Part shown: positions 1 to 7,811 of the stretch, piece by piece
Layout: each line of letters opens with the position of its first letter
Position numbering within the stretch: position 1 is the stretch's first letter
Assembly (NCBI GenBank): GCA_937930605.1
Contig: CALHBZ010000136.1
Location: 1-14,042 of the forward strand
Length of the DNA: 14,042 nucleotides
Reading direction: 5' to 3'
Source of the DNA: Streptococcus oralis
Lineage (GTDB): Bacteria; Bacillota; Bacilli; Lactobacillales; Streptococcaceae
Translations under genes and position numbers: made by a program
Notes under the pieces: generated by a model
Told to the model about the DNA's origin: nothing
What the model saw: only the letters and a program-made list of their open reading frames with translations
Database searches by the model: none

Positions 1-69
1 ATTCGTCGTAATGGTCGTGTTATGGTAATTTGCCCAGCAAATCCAAAACACAAACAACGTCAAGGATAA
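1..69 (+). CDS. rpmJ: Ribosomal protein L36 (bL36), 3' part
   Basis: This is the C-terminal part of the small zinc-ribbon-type protein of the large ribosomal subunit. Frame 1 reads 22 residues ending CPANPKHKQRQG before TAA, the highly conserved L36 tail, including the last Cys and His of the zinc site. The full protein is normally about 38 residues, so roughly 16 residues lie upstream of the window. It is followed after 17 nt by rpsM, the usual order at the end of the spc/alpha ribosomal cluster in Firmicutes. The gene is truncated only by the window edge. Confidence 0.95.
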   Translation: MRRNGRVMVICPANPKHKQRQG

Positions 70-86
70 GATAGAAAGGAGAAAAC

Positions 87-452
87 ATGGCTCGTATTGC
101 TGGAGTTGACATTCCAAATGACAAACGTGTAGTCGTTTCACTTACTTATGTGTATGGTATCGGACTTCCAACTTCTAAGAAAATTTTGGCTGCGGCTGGA
201 ATCTCAGAAGACATCCGTGTCAAAGATTTGACATCAGATCAAGAAGACGCAATCCGTCGCGAAGTGGACGCAATCAAGGTTGAAGGTGATCTTCGTCGTG
301 AAGTAAACTTGAACATCAAACGTTTGATGGAAATCGGTTCTTACCGTGGTATCCGTCACCGTCGTGGACTTCCTGTCCGTGGACAAAATACTAAAAACAA
401 CGCTCGCACTCGTAAAGGTAAAGCTGTTGCGATTGCTGGTAAGAAAAAATAA
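87..452 (+). CDS. rpsM: 30S ribosomal protein S13 (uS13)
   Basis: S13 sits in the head of the small subunit and contacts the P-site tRNA and the inter-subunit bridge. The 121-residue product has the normal length. It starts [10 protein letters not shown], carries the central helical region with the YGIG motif near residue 23, and ends in a basic tail ([15 protein letters not shown]) that reaches toward tRNA. The start is supported by an AAGGAG ribosome-binding site just upstream (about 76-81). It lies between rpmJ and rpsK and is co-transcribed with them; no promoter is visible in the gap. Codon use is strongly biased toward preferred codons, as expected for a highly expressed gene. Confidence 0.98.
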   Translation: MARIAGVDIPNDKRVVVSLTYVYGIGLPTSKKILAAAGISEDIRVKDLTSDQEDAIRREVDAIKVEGDLRREVNLNIKRLMEIGSYRGIRHRRGLPVRGQNTKNNARTRKGKAVAIAGKKK

Positions 453-469
453 TATAGGAGGTAAAAGTC

Positions 470-853
470 TTGGCTAAACCAACACGTAAACGTCGTGTGA
501 AAAAGAATATCGAATCTGGTATTGCTCATATTCACGCTACATTTAATAACACTATTGTTATGATTACTGATGTGCATGGTAATGCGATTGCTTGGTCATC
601 TGCTGGTGCTCTTGGTTTTAAAGGTTCTCGTAAATCTACACCATTTGCTGCCCAAATGGCATCTGAAGCAGCTGCTAAGTCTGCACAAGAACACGGTCTT
701 AAATCAGTTGAAGTTACAGTTAAAGGTCCAGGTTCTGGTCGTGAGTCAGCTATTCGTGCACTTGCTGCAGCTGGTCTGGAAGTAACTGCTATTCGTGATG
801 TGACTCCTGTGCCACACAATGGTGCTCGTCCTCCAAAACGTCGCCGTGTATAA
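470..853 (+). CDS. rpsK: 30S ribosomal protein S11 (uS11), TTG start
   Basis: S11 is a platform protein of the 30S subunit that binds 16S rRNA near the mRNA exit and helps shape the decoding site. The 127-residue product starts [17 protein letters not shown] and ends with the conserved basic stretch [12 protein letters not shown]. The start codon is TTG at 470, preceded by a near-perfect AGGAGGT at 457-463 with 6 nt spacing; no ATG fits, and the encoded N-terminus matches the family. The residue after HNG is Ala, where many bacteria have Cys; I believe this is common in streptococci. It lies 17 nt after rpsM and 45 nt before rpoA. Confidence 0.97.
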
Positions 854-898
854 TCATAAACAATTACACTGCTTTTCGTTTAAGAGGGAGTTAACTAA

Positions 899-1837
899 AT
901 GATTGAGTTTGAAAAACCAAATATAACAAAAATTGATGAAAATAAAAATTATGGCAAGTTTATAGTTGAGCCGTTAGAACGCGGTTACGGTACAACACTT
1001 GGAAATTCGCTTCGTCGTGTACTTCTCGCCTCACTTCCAGGTGCAGCAGTGACTTCTATCAACATTGAAGGAGTATTGCACGAATTTGATACGATTTCTG
1101 GGGTCCGTGAAGATGTTATGCAGATTATTCTGAACATCAAGGGGATTGCTGTAAAATCTTACGTCCAAGACGAAAAGATGATTGAATTGGATGTTGAAGG
1201 TCCTGCAGAAGTAACTGCTGGAGATATTTTGACAGACAGTGATATCGAAATTGTAAACCCTGATCATTATCTCTTTACAATCAGTGAAGGCGCTCGCTTT
1301 AAAGCGAAAATGGCTGTGAATAGCGGTCGTGGATATGTGCCAGCTGACGAAAATAAAAAAGATGATGCACCAGTAGGCACACTTGCGGTAGATTCTATCT
1401 ATACGCCTGTGACAAAAGTAAATTACCAGGTTGAGCCAGCTCGTGTTGGTAGCAACGATGGTTTTGATAAACTTACCCTTGAAATTTTAACGAATGGAAC
1501 AATTATTCCCGAAGACGCTTTGGGACTATCAGCTCGTATCCTGACAGAGCATCTGAACCTCTTTACAGATTTAACAGAAGTTGCTATTTCAACTGATGTG
1601 ATGAAGGAAGCAGAGAAATCTTCAGATGATCGCATTTTGGAACGTACTATTGAAGAATTGGATCTATCAGTTCGTTCATACAACTGTCTGAAACGCGCAG
1701 GAATTAATACTGTCTTTGATTTGACAGAAAAATCTGAGCCTGAAATGATGAAAGTTCGTAACTTGGGCCGCAAGAGTCTTGAAGAAGTTAAAGTTAAACT
1801 TGCTGACCTTGGTCTTGGGTTAAGAAATGATAAATAA
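899..1837 (+). CDS. rpoA: DNA-directed RNA polymerase subunit alpha
   Basis: This is the alpha subunit, which dimerises to start RNA polymerase assembly and contacts activators and UP elements through its C-terminal domain. The 312-residue length is normal. The N-terminal domain (about 1-230) contains the dimerisation motif [18 protein letters not shown] near residues 34-51. A charged linker with [10 protein letters not shown] follows, then the C-terminal helix-hairpin-helix domain (about 245-312) with [21 protein letters not shown] and [15 protein letters not shown]. The start follows a GAGGGAG site at about 883-889. The first 25 codons are AT-rich and include ATA codons, unlike the rest of the operon. 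Sequence details, such as [11 protein letters not shown] and [14 protein letters not shown], differ from the pneumococcal protein as I remember it. Confidence 0.98.
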   Translation: MIEFEKPNITKIDENKNYGKFIVEPLERGYGTTLGNSLRRVLLASLPGAAVTSINIEGVLHEFDTISGVREDVMQIILNIKGIAVKSYVQDEKMIELDVEGPAEVTAGDILTDSDIEIVNPDHYLFTISEGARFKAKMAVNSGRGYVPADENKKDDAPVGTLAVDSIYTPVTKVNYQVEPARVGSNDGFDKLTLEILTNGTIIPEDALGLSARILTEHLNLFTDLTEVAISTDVMKEAEKSSDDRILERTIEELDLSVRSYNCLKRAGINTVFDLTEKSEPEMMKVRNLGRKSLEEVKVKLADLGLGLRNDK

Positions 1838-1848
1838 AGGAGGAATAC

Positions 1849-2235
1849 ATGGCTTACCGTAAACTAGGACGCACTAGCTCACAACGTAAAGCAATGCTTC
1901 GCGATTTGACAACTGACCTTTTGATCAACGAATCAATCGTGACAACTGAAGCTCGTGCTAAAGAAATCCGTAAAACTGTTGAAAAAATGATTACTCTAGG
2001 TAAACGTGGTGATTTGCATGCACGTCGTCAAGCAGCTGCTTTCGTACGTAATGAAATCGCATCTGAAAACTATGATGAAGCAACTGATAAGTACACTTCT
2101 ACTACAGCACTTCAAAAATTGTTCTCAGAAATTGCACCTCGTTATGCTGAACGTAACGGTGGATACACTCGTATCCTTAAAACTGAACCACGTCGTGGTG
2201 ATGCTGCGCCAATGGCAATCATCGAATTAGTATAA
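1849..2235 (+). CDS. rplQ: 50S ribosomal protein L17 (bL17)
   Basis: L17 lies near the exit tunnel of the large subunit. The 128-residue product starts [20 protein letters not shown] and ends [14 protein letters not shown], typical of the shorter Firmicute form. It follows rpoA by 11 nt with AGGAGG immediately upstream, and is the last gene of the operon. Directly downstream are a structured RNA (2237-2340) and a strong terminator (2352-2410), so the operon transcript ends here. Confidence 0.98.
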   Translation: MAYRKLGRTSSQRKAMLRDLTTDLLINESIVTTEARAKEIRKTVEKMITLGKRGDLHARRQAAAFVRNEIASENYDEATDKYTSTTALQKLFSEIAPRYAERNGGYTRILKTEPRRGDAAPMAIIELV

Positions 2236-2236
2236 A

Positions 2237-2340
2237 ATCATCAATTTTGTTGAGTGTTATGATGATGGAGTCTTGTGCTCTTAGTCTAGCTCTGGTCTAC
2301 CGCTGGGACTTCGGTCCTAGCGGGAACACTCATCATCATT
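2237..2340 (+). ncRNA. L17 downstream element (structured 3' UTR RNA)
   Basis: Immediately after the rplQ stop is a region with clear RNA structure. An inner hairpin pairs 2300-2309 with 2314-2323 (10 bp with one G-U) and is capped by a UUCG tetraloop closed by C-G. An outer stem pairs 2259-2271 (ATGATGATGGAGT) with 2328-2339 (ACTCATCATCAT), leaving one bulged G. The position directly 3' of rplQ in a lactic acid bacterium matches the L17 downstream element motif described by comparative genomics, whose function is unknown; this assignment is from memory. It lies in the operon's 3' UTR before the terminator. Alternative pairings are described in the findings. Confidence 0.8.
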
Positions 2341-2351
2341 TGATAGGGTAG

Positions 2352-2410
2352 ACGCTTGTTTACGAAATTGTTTTTTTGTTTAAGAACAACTTCGTAAGCA
2401 GGCGTTTTTT
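2352..2410 (+). terminator. Intrinsic terminator of the rpsM-rplQ operon
   Basis: The arms 2352-2372 and 2385-2405 form a 21-bp stem containing two G-U pairs and one A-C mismatch. A T-rich 12-nt loop separates them, and a run of six Ts (2405-2410) follows. It ends transcription from the ribosomal-protein operon and separates it from the ACT-domain gene. Confidence 0.9.
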
Positions 2411-2429
2411 AGAATTTTTTACGGAAATA

Positions 2430-2438
2430 TGCTATACT
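2430..2438 (+). promoter_or_regulatory. Extended -10 promoter for the ACT-DUF711 pair
   Basis: TGC followed by TATACT (2433-2438) forms an extended -10 element just after the upstream terminator. No good -35 hexamer is seen 16-18 nt upstream. The expected transcript would start near 2445 and have a leader of about 55 nt before the ATG at 2500. Confidence 0.7.
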
Positions 2439-2499
2439 AAGGAAAAAGAAAATCAAAAACGTTCAGGTTTTCTAATAATCGTAGAATGGGAGTCTAAAG

Positions 2500-2766
2500 A
2501 TGAAGGCTATTATTACAGTGGTTGGCAAGGACAAGACTGGTATTGTTGCAGGCGTGTCTACTAAGATTGCAGAATTGGGTTTGAATATTGATGATATTTC
2601 TCAAACAGTACTGGATGAGTATTTTACCATGATGGCAGTCGTATCTAGTGATGAAAAACAGGATTTTACAACTCTGCGAAATGAGTTTGAAAGCTTTGGT
2701 CAGACCTTGAATGTGAAAATCAATATCCAGAGTGCAGCGATTTTTGACGCCATGTATAATATCTAG
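2500..2766 (+). CDS. ACT-domain protein (UPF0237 family)
   Basis: This 88-residue protein consists almost entirely of one ACT domain. It begins MKAIITVVGKDKTGIVAGVSTKIAELGLNI, the classic first strand, glycine turn and helix of ligand-binding ACT domains, and continues with a second beta-alpha-beta half. ACT domains usually bind small ligands such as amino acids and work as dimers; a stand-alone ACT protein of this family resembles the glycine-cleavage regulator GcvR, but its function is not known. The ATG is preceded by GGGAG at 2488-2492. The gene is 9 nt upstream of the DUF711 gene, and the two are almost certainly one operon. The adjacency suggests, but does not prove, that the ACT protein senses a ligand for its partner. 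Confidence 0.93.
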   Translation: MKAIITVVGKDKTGIVAGVSTKIAELGLNIDDISQTVLDEYFTMMAVVSSDEKQDFTTLRNEFESFGQTLNVKINIQSAAIFDAMYNI

Positions 2767-2775
2767 GAGGTCATT

Positions 2776-4113
2776 ATGGATATTAGACAAGTTACTGAAA
2801 CTATTGCCATGATTGAGGAGCAGAACTTCGATATCAGAACCATCACTATGGGCATTTCCCTTTTGGACTGTATTGATCCAGACATTGAACGTGCTGCTGA
2901 AAAGATTTATAAAAAAATTACTACTAAAGCTGCAAATCTAGTGCCTGTAGGAGATGAAATTGCTGCGGAACTAGGGATTCCAATTGTCAATAAACGAGTA
3001 TCGGTGACTCCGATTTCCTTGATTGGAGCAGCGACTGATGCGACGGACTATGTCGTTTTAGCAAAGGCACTTGATAAGGCTGCCAAGGAGATTGGTGTTG
3101 ACTTTATTGGTGGTTTTTCGGCCTTGGTACAAAAAGGCTACCAAAAAGGAGATGAGATTCTCATCAATTCTATCCCACGTGCTCTAGCTGAGACAGACAA
3201 GGTCTGTTCATCCGTCAATATTGGCTCAACCAAGTCAGGAATCAACATGACTGCAGTTGCAGATATGGGACGTATCATCAAGGAAACTGCGAACTTATCA
3301 GATATGGGAGCTGCCAAATTGGTTGTATTTGCGAACGCTGTTGAGGACAATCCTTTTATGGCGGGGGCCTTCCATGGTGTCGGTGAAGCAGATGTCATCA
3401 TCAATGTTGGAGTTTCAGGCCCTGGTGTCGTCAAACGTGCCTTAGAAAAGGTTCGTGGACAGAGCTTTGATGTAGTAGCAGAAACAGTCAAGAAAACCGC
3501 CTTCAAGATTACTCGTATTGGTCAACTGGTCGGTCAAATGGCGAGTGAACGCCTTGGAGTCGACTTTGGGATTGTAGACCTAAGTTTGGCACCAACTCCT
3601 GCAGTTGGAGATTCTGTGGCTCGAGTGCTGGAGGAAATGGGCCTAGAAACAGTTGGTACACATGGGACGACAGCTGCACTCGCTCTTTTGAATGACCAAG
3701 TTAAGAAGGGCGGAGTGATGGCTTGTAACCAGGTTGGTGGCTTGTCTGGTGCTTTTATCCCTGTTTCTGAAGACGAGGGGATGATTGCTGCGGTACAAAA
3801 TGGCTCTCTGAATTTAGAGAAACTAGAGGCCATGACGGCTATCTGTTCTGTTGGACTGGATATGATTGCCATTCCAGAGGATACGCCGGCTGAAACCATT
3901 GCAGCTATGATTGCGGATGAGGCGGCAATCGGTGTCATTAACATGAAAACAACGGCCGTTCGTATCATTCCAAAGGGTAAAGAAGGCGATATGATTGAGT
4001 TCGGTGGCTTGCTAGGTACAGCACCAGTTATGAAAGTCAACGGGGCTTCGTCTATCGATTTCATCTCTCGAGGTGGCCAAATCCCTGCCCCAATCCATAG
4101 TTTTAAAAATTAA
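2776..4113 (+). CDS. DUF711 / UPF0210 family protein
   Basis: This is a 445-residue protein of the uncharacterised DUF711 (UPF0210) family, at its usual length. It is rich in Gly/Ala segments, for example [21 protein letters not shown] around residues 84-104 and [18 protein letters not shown] around 212-229, and ends [21 protein letters not shown] see no signal peptide or membrane segment, so it is probably cytoplasmic. As I recall, the fold is grouped with pyruvate formate-lyase-like barrels, but no glycyl-radical motif is evident near the C-terminus, so radical chemistry should not be assumed. The start has a full-strength AGGAGGT at 2765-2771 that overlaps the stop codon of the ACT gene, consistent with coupled translation. 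No separate terminator follows; the next hairpin is that of the small RNA at 4236-4256. Confidence 0.93.
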   Translation: MDIRQVTETIAMIEEQNFDIRTITMGISLLDCIDPDIERAAEKIYKKITTKAANLVPVGDEIAAELGIPIVNKRVSVTPISLIGAATDATDYVVLAKALDKAAKEIGVDFIGGFSALVQKGYQKGDEILINSIPRALAETDKVCSSVNIGSTKSGINMTAVADMGRIIKETANLSDMGAAKLVVFANAVEDNPFMAGAFHGVGEADVIINVGVSGPGVVKRALEKVRGQSFDVVAETVKKTAFKITRIGQLVGQMASERLGVDFGIVDLSLAPTPAVGDSVARVLEEMGLETVGTHGTTAALALLNDQVKKGGVMACNQVGGLSGAFIPVSEDEGMIAAVQNGSLNLEKLEAMTAICSVGLDMIAIPEDTPAETIAAMIADEAAIGVINMKTTAVRIIPKGKEGDMIEFGGLLGTAPVMKVNGASSIDFISRGGQIPAPIHSFKN

Positions 4114-4129
4114 TAAAAAAGAGAGAGGA

Positions 4130-4167
4130 TTTAAGTTGAGTTTAAGGATGACTGTGTATACTATAAT
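4130..4167 (+). promoter_or_regulatory. CiaR-type operator and promoter, small RNA copy 1
   Basis: TTTAAG (4130-4135), 5 nt, TTTAAG (4141-4146) fits the published CiaR direct repeat NTTAAG-N5-WTTAAG. Ten nt later is TATACT (4157-4162), overlapping TATAAT (4162-4167). The repeat takes the place of the -35, as expected for a CiaR-activated promoter. Start expected at about 4169. Confidence 0.85.
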
Positions 4168-4168
4168 C

Positions 4169-4261
4169 ATTAAATAAAGACCTCCTAACTTTATTTAATA
4201 GAAATCCTAAACTTTTTCATAATAATCTCCTAGGGAAGCTACCATGAGGGTAGCTTTTCTT
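4169..4261 (+). ncRNA. Cia-dependent small RNA (csRNA), copy 1
   Basis: This is a predicted transcript of about 93 nt. Its 5' hairpin is a perfect 9-bp stem (4171-4179 with 4189-4197) with loop ACCTCCTAA, which exposes an anti-Shine-Dalgarno sequence. A single-stranded core follows (about 4205-4232) containing CTTTTTCATAATAATCTCC, complementary to a ribosome-binding site plus AUG. The 3' terminator pairs 4236-4243 with 4249-4256, then Ts. This is the architecture of the pneumococcal csRNAs (ccn genes), which act by pairing with translation start regions, comC being one reported target. It lies between the DUF711 gene and gpmB. Its position suggests it corresponds to pneumococcal ccnC, but that letter is uncertain. 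Confidence 0.88.
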
Positions 4262-4318
4262 GTGGCAAAATTAGGAGAAGGAGCTTTGCTTTTGAAAGCC
4301 GAATATTTCTTTGATCCA

Positions 4319-4327
4319 TGATATAAT
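4319..4327 (+). promoter_or_regulatory. Extended -10 promoter for gpmB-like gene
   Basis: TGA followed by a consensus TATAAT (4322-4327). No -35 with normal spacing is visible; TTGAAA at 4292-4297 is 24 nt away. The start is expected near 4334, giving a leader of about 16 nt that includes the GGAGG site at 4338-4342. Confidence 0.75.
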
Positions 4328-4349
4328 AGAAGAAAATGGAGGATAGAAA

Positions 4350-5042
4350 ATGTCTAAAGTAAGATTGTACTTGGTTCGTCATGGGAAAACCATGTTTAAC
4401 ACGATTGGACGTGCTCAAGGATGGAGTGATACGCCTCTGACAGCAGAAGGTGAGTTAGGAATTCATGAGTTAGGAATTGGCTTGAGAGAGTCTGGTTTGC
4501 AGTTTGACCGAGCTTATTCCAGTGACTCTGGTCGTACGATTCAAACTATGGGAATTATCCTAGAAGAACTAGGTTTACAGGGCAAAATCCCTTACCGTAT
4601 GGATAAGCGCATCCGTGAGTGGTGCTTTGGTAGTTTTGATGGGGCCTATGATGGGGACCTCTTCATGGGGGTCATTCCTCGTGTTTTCAAGGTGGATCAT
4701 GTTCATCAGTTATCCTATGCTGAGCTGGCAGAAGGTTTGGTAGAGGTTGATACTGCTGGTTGGGCTGAAGGCTGGGAAAAACTCAGTGGTCGAATCAAGG
4801 AAGGCTTTGAATTGATTGCCAAAGAAATGGAAGAACAAGGTGGGGGCAATGCTCTCGTCGTAAGCCACGGGATGACCATTGGTACGATGGTTTATCTCAT
4901 CAATGGTATGCATCCGCATGGCCTGGATAATGGTAGTGTGACCATCCTAGAATATGAGGACGGCCAGTTTAGCGTAGAAGTTGTTGGTGACCGTAGTTAC
5001 CGAGAACTAGGACGTGAGAAGATGGAAGAAAATAAGCATTGA
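4350..5042 (+). CDS. gpmB: Histidine phosphatase / phosphoglycerate mutase family protein
   Basis: This 230-residue member of the histidine phosphatase superfamily carries the phospho-acceptor motif LVRHGKTMFN (R10-H11-G12) and a second catalytic histidine in VVSHGMTIG (H173). The region IREWCFGSFDG supplies the usual mid-protein acidic residue. It is often annotated gpmB or as a phosphoglycerate mutase. However, the family includes cofactor-dependent mutases, sugar phosphatases and broad phosphatases, and the motifs cannot tell these apart. The main glycolytic mutase of streptococci is a separate gene, so a phosphatase role is more likely. It has its own promoter and terminator and so appears monocistronic. 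The start is supported by GGAGG 7 nt upstream. Confidence 0.9.
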   Translation: MSKVRLYLVRHGKTMFNTIGRAQGWSDTPLTAEGELGIHELGIGLRESGLQFDRAYSSDSGRTIQTMGIILEELGLQGKIPYRMDKRIREWCFGSFDGAYDGDLFMGVIPRVFKVDHVHQLSYAELAEGLVEVDTAGWAEGWEKLSGRIKEGFELIAKEMEEQGGGNALVVSHGMTIGTMVYLINGMHPHGLDNGSVTILEYEDGQFSVEVVGDRSYRELGREKMEENKH

Positions 5043-5048
5043 TAGAAG

Positions 5049-5075
5049 ATAGCTCCGTATAGGAGCTATTTTTAT
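5049..5075 (+). terminator. Intrinsic terminator after gpmB-like gene
   Basis: An 8-bp perfect stem (ATAGCTCC at 5049-5056 with GGAGCTAT at 5062-5069), a 5-nt loop and a T-rich tail. It starts a few bases after the stop codon. Confidence 0.9.
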
Positions 5076-5163
5076 TCAGCTTGACAAGAGTGCTTTCAAA
5101 GCCAATCTTTCTTGACAATGGAGGGGAAAAGATTCTTTCTCGACTTTCAAATTCCCCCAAAAA

Positions 5164-5172
5164 TGGTATAAT
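5164..5172 (+). promoter_or_regulatory. Extended -10 promoter for leuS
   Basis: TGG followed by TATAAT (5167-5172). The -35 region is weak (CTTTCA at 5143-5148, 18 nt spacing). Expected start about 5179, with a leader near 22 nt. That is far too short for a T-box, so leuS appears not to be under tRNA-sensing antitermination from this promoter. Confidence 0.78.
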
Positions 5173-5200
5173 AGTAACATCATAAAATTGGAGAAATAGC

Positions 5201-7702
5201 ATGAGATTTTACAATCATAAGGAAATTGAGCCTAAGTGGCAAGGCTACTGGGCTGACCATCATACATTTAAGACAGGAACAGACGCATCAAAACCGAAGT
5301 TCTATGCTCTCGATATGTTCCCATATCCTTCAGGAGCTGGATTGCACGTAGGACACCCAGAAGGCTACACAGCAACGGATATTCTTAGCCGTTACAAACG
5401 TGCGCAAGGCTACAATGTCCTTCACCCCATGGGTTGGGATGCCTTTGGTTTGCCTGCAGAGCAATACGCTATGGATACAGGAAATGACCCAGCAGAATTT
5501 ACAGCGGAAAATATTGCTAACTTTAAACGCCAAATCAATGCGCTTGGATTCTCTTACGACTGGGACCGTGAAGTCAACACGACAGATCCAAACTACTACA
5601 AGTGGACGCAGTGGATTTTTACCAAGCTTTACGAAAAAGGCTTGGCCTATGAAGCGGAAGTACCAGTAAACTGGGTTGAGGAACTAGGAACGGCCATTGC
5701 CAACGAAGAAGTGCTTCCTGACGGAACTTCTGAGCGTGGAGGCTATCCAGTTGTCCGCAAACCAATGCGCCAATGGATGCTCAAAATCACGGCCTATGCA
5801 GAGCGCTTGCTCAATGACTTGGATGACCTGGACTGGCCAGAGTCTATCAAAGACATGCAACGCAACTGGATTGGCAAATCAACTGGTGCCAATGTGACTT
5901 TCAAAGTAAAAGGAACAGACAAGGAATTCACCGTCTTTACTACTCGTCCTGATACTCTTTTTGGTGCGACTTTCACTGTCTTGGCGCCTGAGCATGATCT
6001 AGTAGATGCCATCACGAGCCCAGAACAAGCTGAGGCAGTAGCTAACTATAAACATCAAGCCAGCCTCAAGTCAGACTTGGCTCGTACAGACCTTGCCAAA
6101 GAAAAAACTGGTGTTTGGACTGGTGCTTATGCCATCAACCCTGTCAATGGCAAAGAAATTCCAATCTGGATTGCAGACTATGTTCTTGCTAGCTATGGAA
6201 CAGGTGCTGTCATGGCTGTGCCAGCCCACGACCAACGTGACTGGGAATTTGCCAAACAATTTGACCTTCCAATCGTAGAAGTGCTTGAAGGTGGAAACGT
6301 TGAAGAGGCTGCTTACACAGAAGACGGTCTTCACGTCAACTCTGATTTCCTAGATGGACTGAACAAAGAAGAAGCGATTGCTAAAATTGTAGCTTGGTTG
6401 GAAGAAAAAGGTTGTGGTCAAGAGAAGGTGACCTACCGTCTCCGCGACTGGCTCTTTAGTCGTCAGCGCTACTGGGGTGAGCCAATCCCAATCATTCATT
6501 GGGAAGATGGGACTTCAACAGCTGTTCCAGAAAGTGAGTTGCCACTTGTTTTGCCTGTAACCAAGGATATCCGCCCTTCAGGTACTGGAGAAAGCCCATT
6601 GGCTAACTTGACAGACTGGCTAGAAGTGACTCGTGAAGATGGTGTCAAAGGTCGTCGTGAAACAAATACTATGCCACAATGGGCTGGTTCAAGCTGGTAC
6701 TACCTCCGTTATATTGACCCACACAATACTGAGAAATTGGCTGATGAGAATCTCCTCAAACAATGGTTGCCAGTCGATATCTATGTGGGTGGTGCAGAAC
6801 ACGCTGTGCTTCACTTGCTTTACGCTCGTTTCTGGCATAAATTCCTCTATGACCTCGGTGTTGTTCCGACTAAGGAACCATTCCAAAAACTCTTTAACCA
6901 AGGAATGATTTTGGGAACAAGCTACCGTGACCACCGCGGGGCTCTTGTGGCAACTGATAAGGTTGAAAAACGTGATGGTTCCTTCTTCCATGTGGAAACA
7001 GGAGAAGAGTTGGAGCAAGCGCCAGCCAAGATGTCTAAATCGCTCAAAAACGTTGTCAACCCAGACGACGTAGTGGAACAATACGGTGCTGATACCCTTC
7101 GTGTTTATGAAATGTTCATGGGACCACTTGATGCTTCGATTGCTTGGTCAGAAGAAGGTCTGGAAGGAAGCCGTAAGTTCCTAGACCGTGTTTACCGTTT
7201 GATGACAACCAAAGAAATCGTTGCGGAAAATAACGGTGCTCTTGACAAAGTCTACAACGAAACGGTGAAATCTGTAACAGAACAAATCGAATCATTGAAA
7301 TTCAACACAGCCATTGCCCAACTTATGGTCTTTGTCAACGCGGCTAACAGGGAAGACAAACTTTATGTGGACTATGCCAAAGGCTTTATCCAATTGATTG
7401 CCCCATTTGCGCCTCACTTGGCAGAAGAGCTCTGGCAAACAGTCGCAGCAACAGGTGAGTCAATCTCTTACGTAGCTTGGCCGACTTGGGACGAAAGCAA
7501 ATTGGTTGAAGACGAAATCGAAATCGTCGTCCAAATCAAAGGAAAAGTCCGTGCCAAACTCATGGTTGCTAAAGATCTATCACGCGAAGAATTGCAAGAA
7601 ATTGCTCTTGCTGACGAAAAAGTCAAAGCAGAGATTGACGGCAAGGAAATCGTGAAAGTGATTAGTGTCCCTAACAAACTTGTGAATATTGTTGTAAAAT
7701 AA
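5201..7702 (+). CDS. leuS: Leucine--tRNA ligase
   Basis: This class I aminoacyl-tRNA synthetase charges tRNA-Leu with leucine in the cytoplasm. The 833-residue length is typical of Firmicutes. Visible landmarks are the HIGH-type motif HVGH at 49-52, the CP1 editing domain in roughly residues 220-415 (containing [12 protein letters not shown] and the [16 protein letters not shown] segment), the motif [14 protein letters not shown], the KMSKS loop at 610-614, the tRNA-anticodon-binding-like helical domain, and the C-terminal domain ending KLVNIVVK. The ATG has GGAG 7 nt upstream. It is flanked by its own promoter and terminator. In pneumococcus, as I remember it, about a dozen genes lie between gpmB and leuS; here the gap is only 158 nt. 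Confidence 0.98.
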   Translation: MRFYNHKEIEPKWQGYWADHHTFKTGTDASKPKFYALDMFPYPSGAGLHVGHPEGYTATDILSRYKRAQGYNVLHPMGWDAFGLPAEQYAMDTGNDPAEFTAENIANFKRQINALGFSYDWDREVNTTDPNYYKWTQWIFTKLYEKGLAYEAEVPVNWVEELGTAIANEEVLPDGTSERGGYPVVRKPMRQWMLKITAYAERLLNDLDDLDWPESIKDMQRNWIGKSTGANVTFKVKGTDKEFTVFTTRPDTLFGATFTVLAPEHDLVDAITSPEQAEAVANYKHQASLKSDLARTDLAKEKTGVWTGAYAINPVNGKEIPIWIADYVLASYGTGAVMAVPAHDQRDWEFAKQFDLPIVEVLEGGNVEEAAYTEDGLHVNSDFLDGLNKEEAIAKIVAWLEEKGCGQEKVTYRLRDWLFSRQRYWGEPIPIIHWEDGTSTAVPESELPLVLPVTKDIRPSGTGESPLANLTDWLEVTREDGVKGRRETNTMPQWAGSSWYYLRYIDPHNTEKLADENLLKQWLPVDIYVGGAEHAVLHLLYARFWHKFLYDLGVVPTKEPFQKLFNQGMILGTSYRDHRGALVATDKVEKRDGSFFHVETGEELEQAPAKMSKSLKNVVNPDDVVEQYGADTLRVYEMFMGPLDASIAWSEEGLEGSRKFLDRVYRLMTTKEIVAENNGALDKVYNETVKSVTEQIESLKFNTAIAQLMVFVNAANREDKLYVDYAKGFIQLIAPFAPHLAEELWQTVAATGESISYVAWPTWDESKLVEDEIEIVVQIKGKVRAKLMVAKDLSREELQEIALADEKVKAEIDGKEIVKVISVPNKLVNIVVK

Positions 7703-7708
7703 GAAATG

Positions 7709-7740
7709 AATCCTTCAGAGTAGAATCTGGAGGATTTTTT
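7709..7740 (+). terminator. Intrinsic terminator after leuS
   Basis: AATCCTTCAGA (7709-7719) pairs with TCTGGAGGATT (7726-7736) through one G-U pair, followed by a T run. It begins 7 nt after the leuS stop. Confidence 0.9.
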
Positions 7741-7759
7741 GATTTTTTTCATGAAAGTA

Positions 7760-7768
7760 TGATATACT
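7760..7768 (+). promoter_or_regulatory. Extended -10 promoter for the GNAT pair
   Basis: TGA plus TATACT (7763-7768) lies 43 nt upstream of the GNAT start codon, with no clear -35 in the T-rich terminator tail. It is the only promoter-like element upstream of the two acetyltransferase genes. Confidence 0.65.
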
Positions 7769-7811
7769 ATGTGCAATTGTAAAGTTTGAAAAGCAAAACA
7801 AGGAGAAAGCT

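Noticed and set aside
2245..2340. A tRNA gene suggested by the hairpins after rplQ
   Set aside because: No acceptor, T-arm or anticodon-arm pattern fits; the hairpins match an L17 downstream element instead.
2376..2564. A 62-codon open frame overlapping the terminator and the start of the ACT gene
   Set aside because: It begins inside a terminator hairpin, has no ribosome-binding site, and its sequence past 2500 is just another frame of the ACT gene.
3138..4064. Long reverse-strand open frames within the DUF711 gene
   Set aside because: They mirror the codon pattern of the + strand gene, have no binding sites and resemble no known protein.
5123..5157. Inverted repeat GGGGAA ... TTCCCC upstream of leuS as an operator
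   Set aside because: The stem is only 6 bp with a 23-nt loop and no known operator matches; chance is adequate.
5043..5200. T-box leader upstream of leuS
   Set aside because: The promoter sits about 30 nt before the start codon, so the leader is too short, and no specifier loop or antiterminator is seen.
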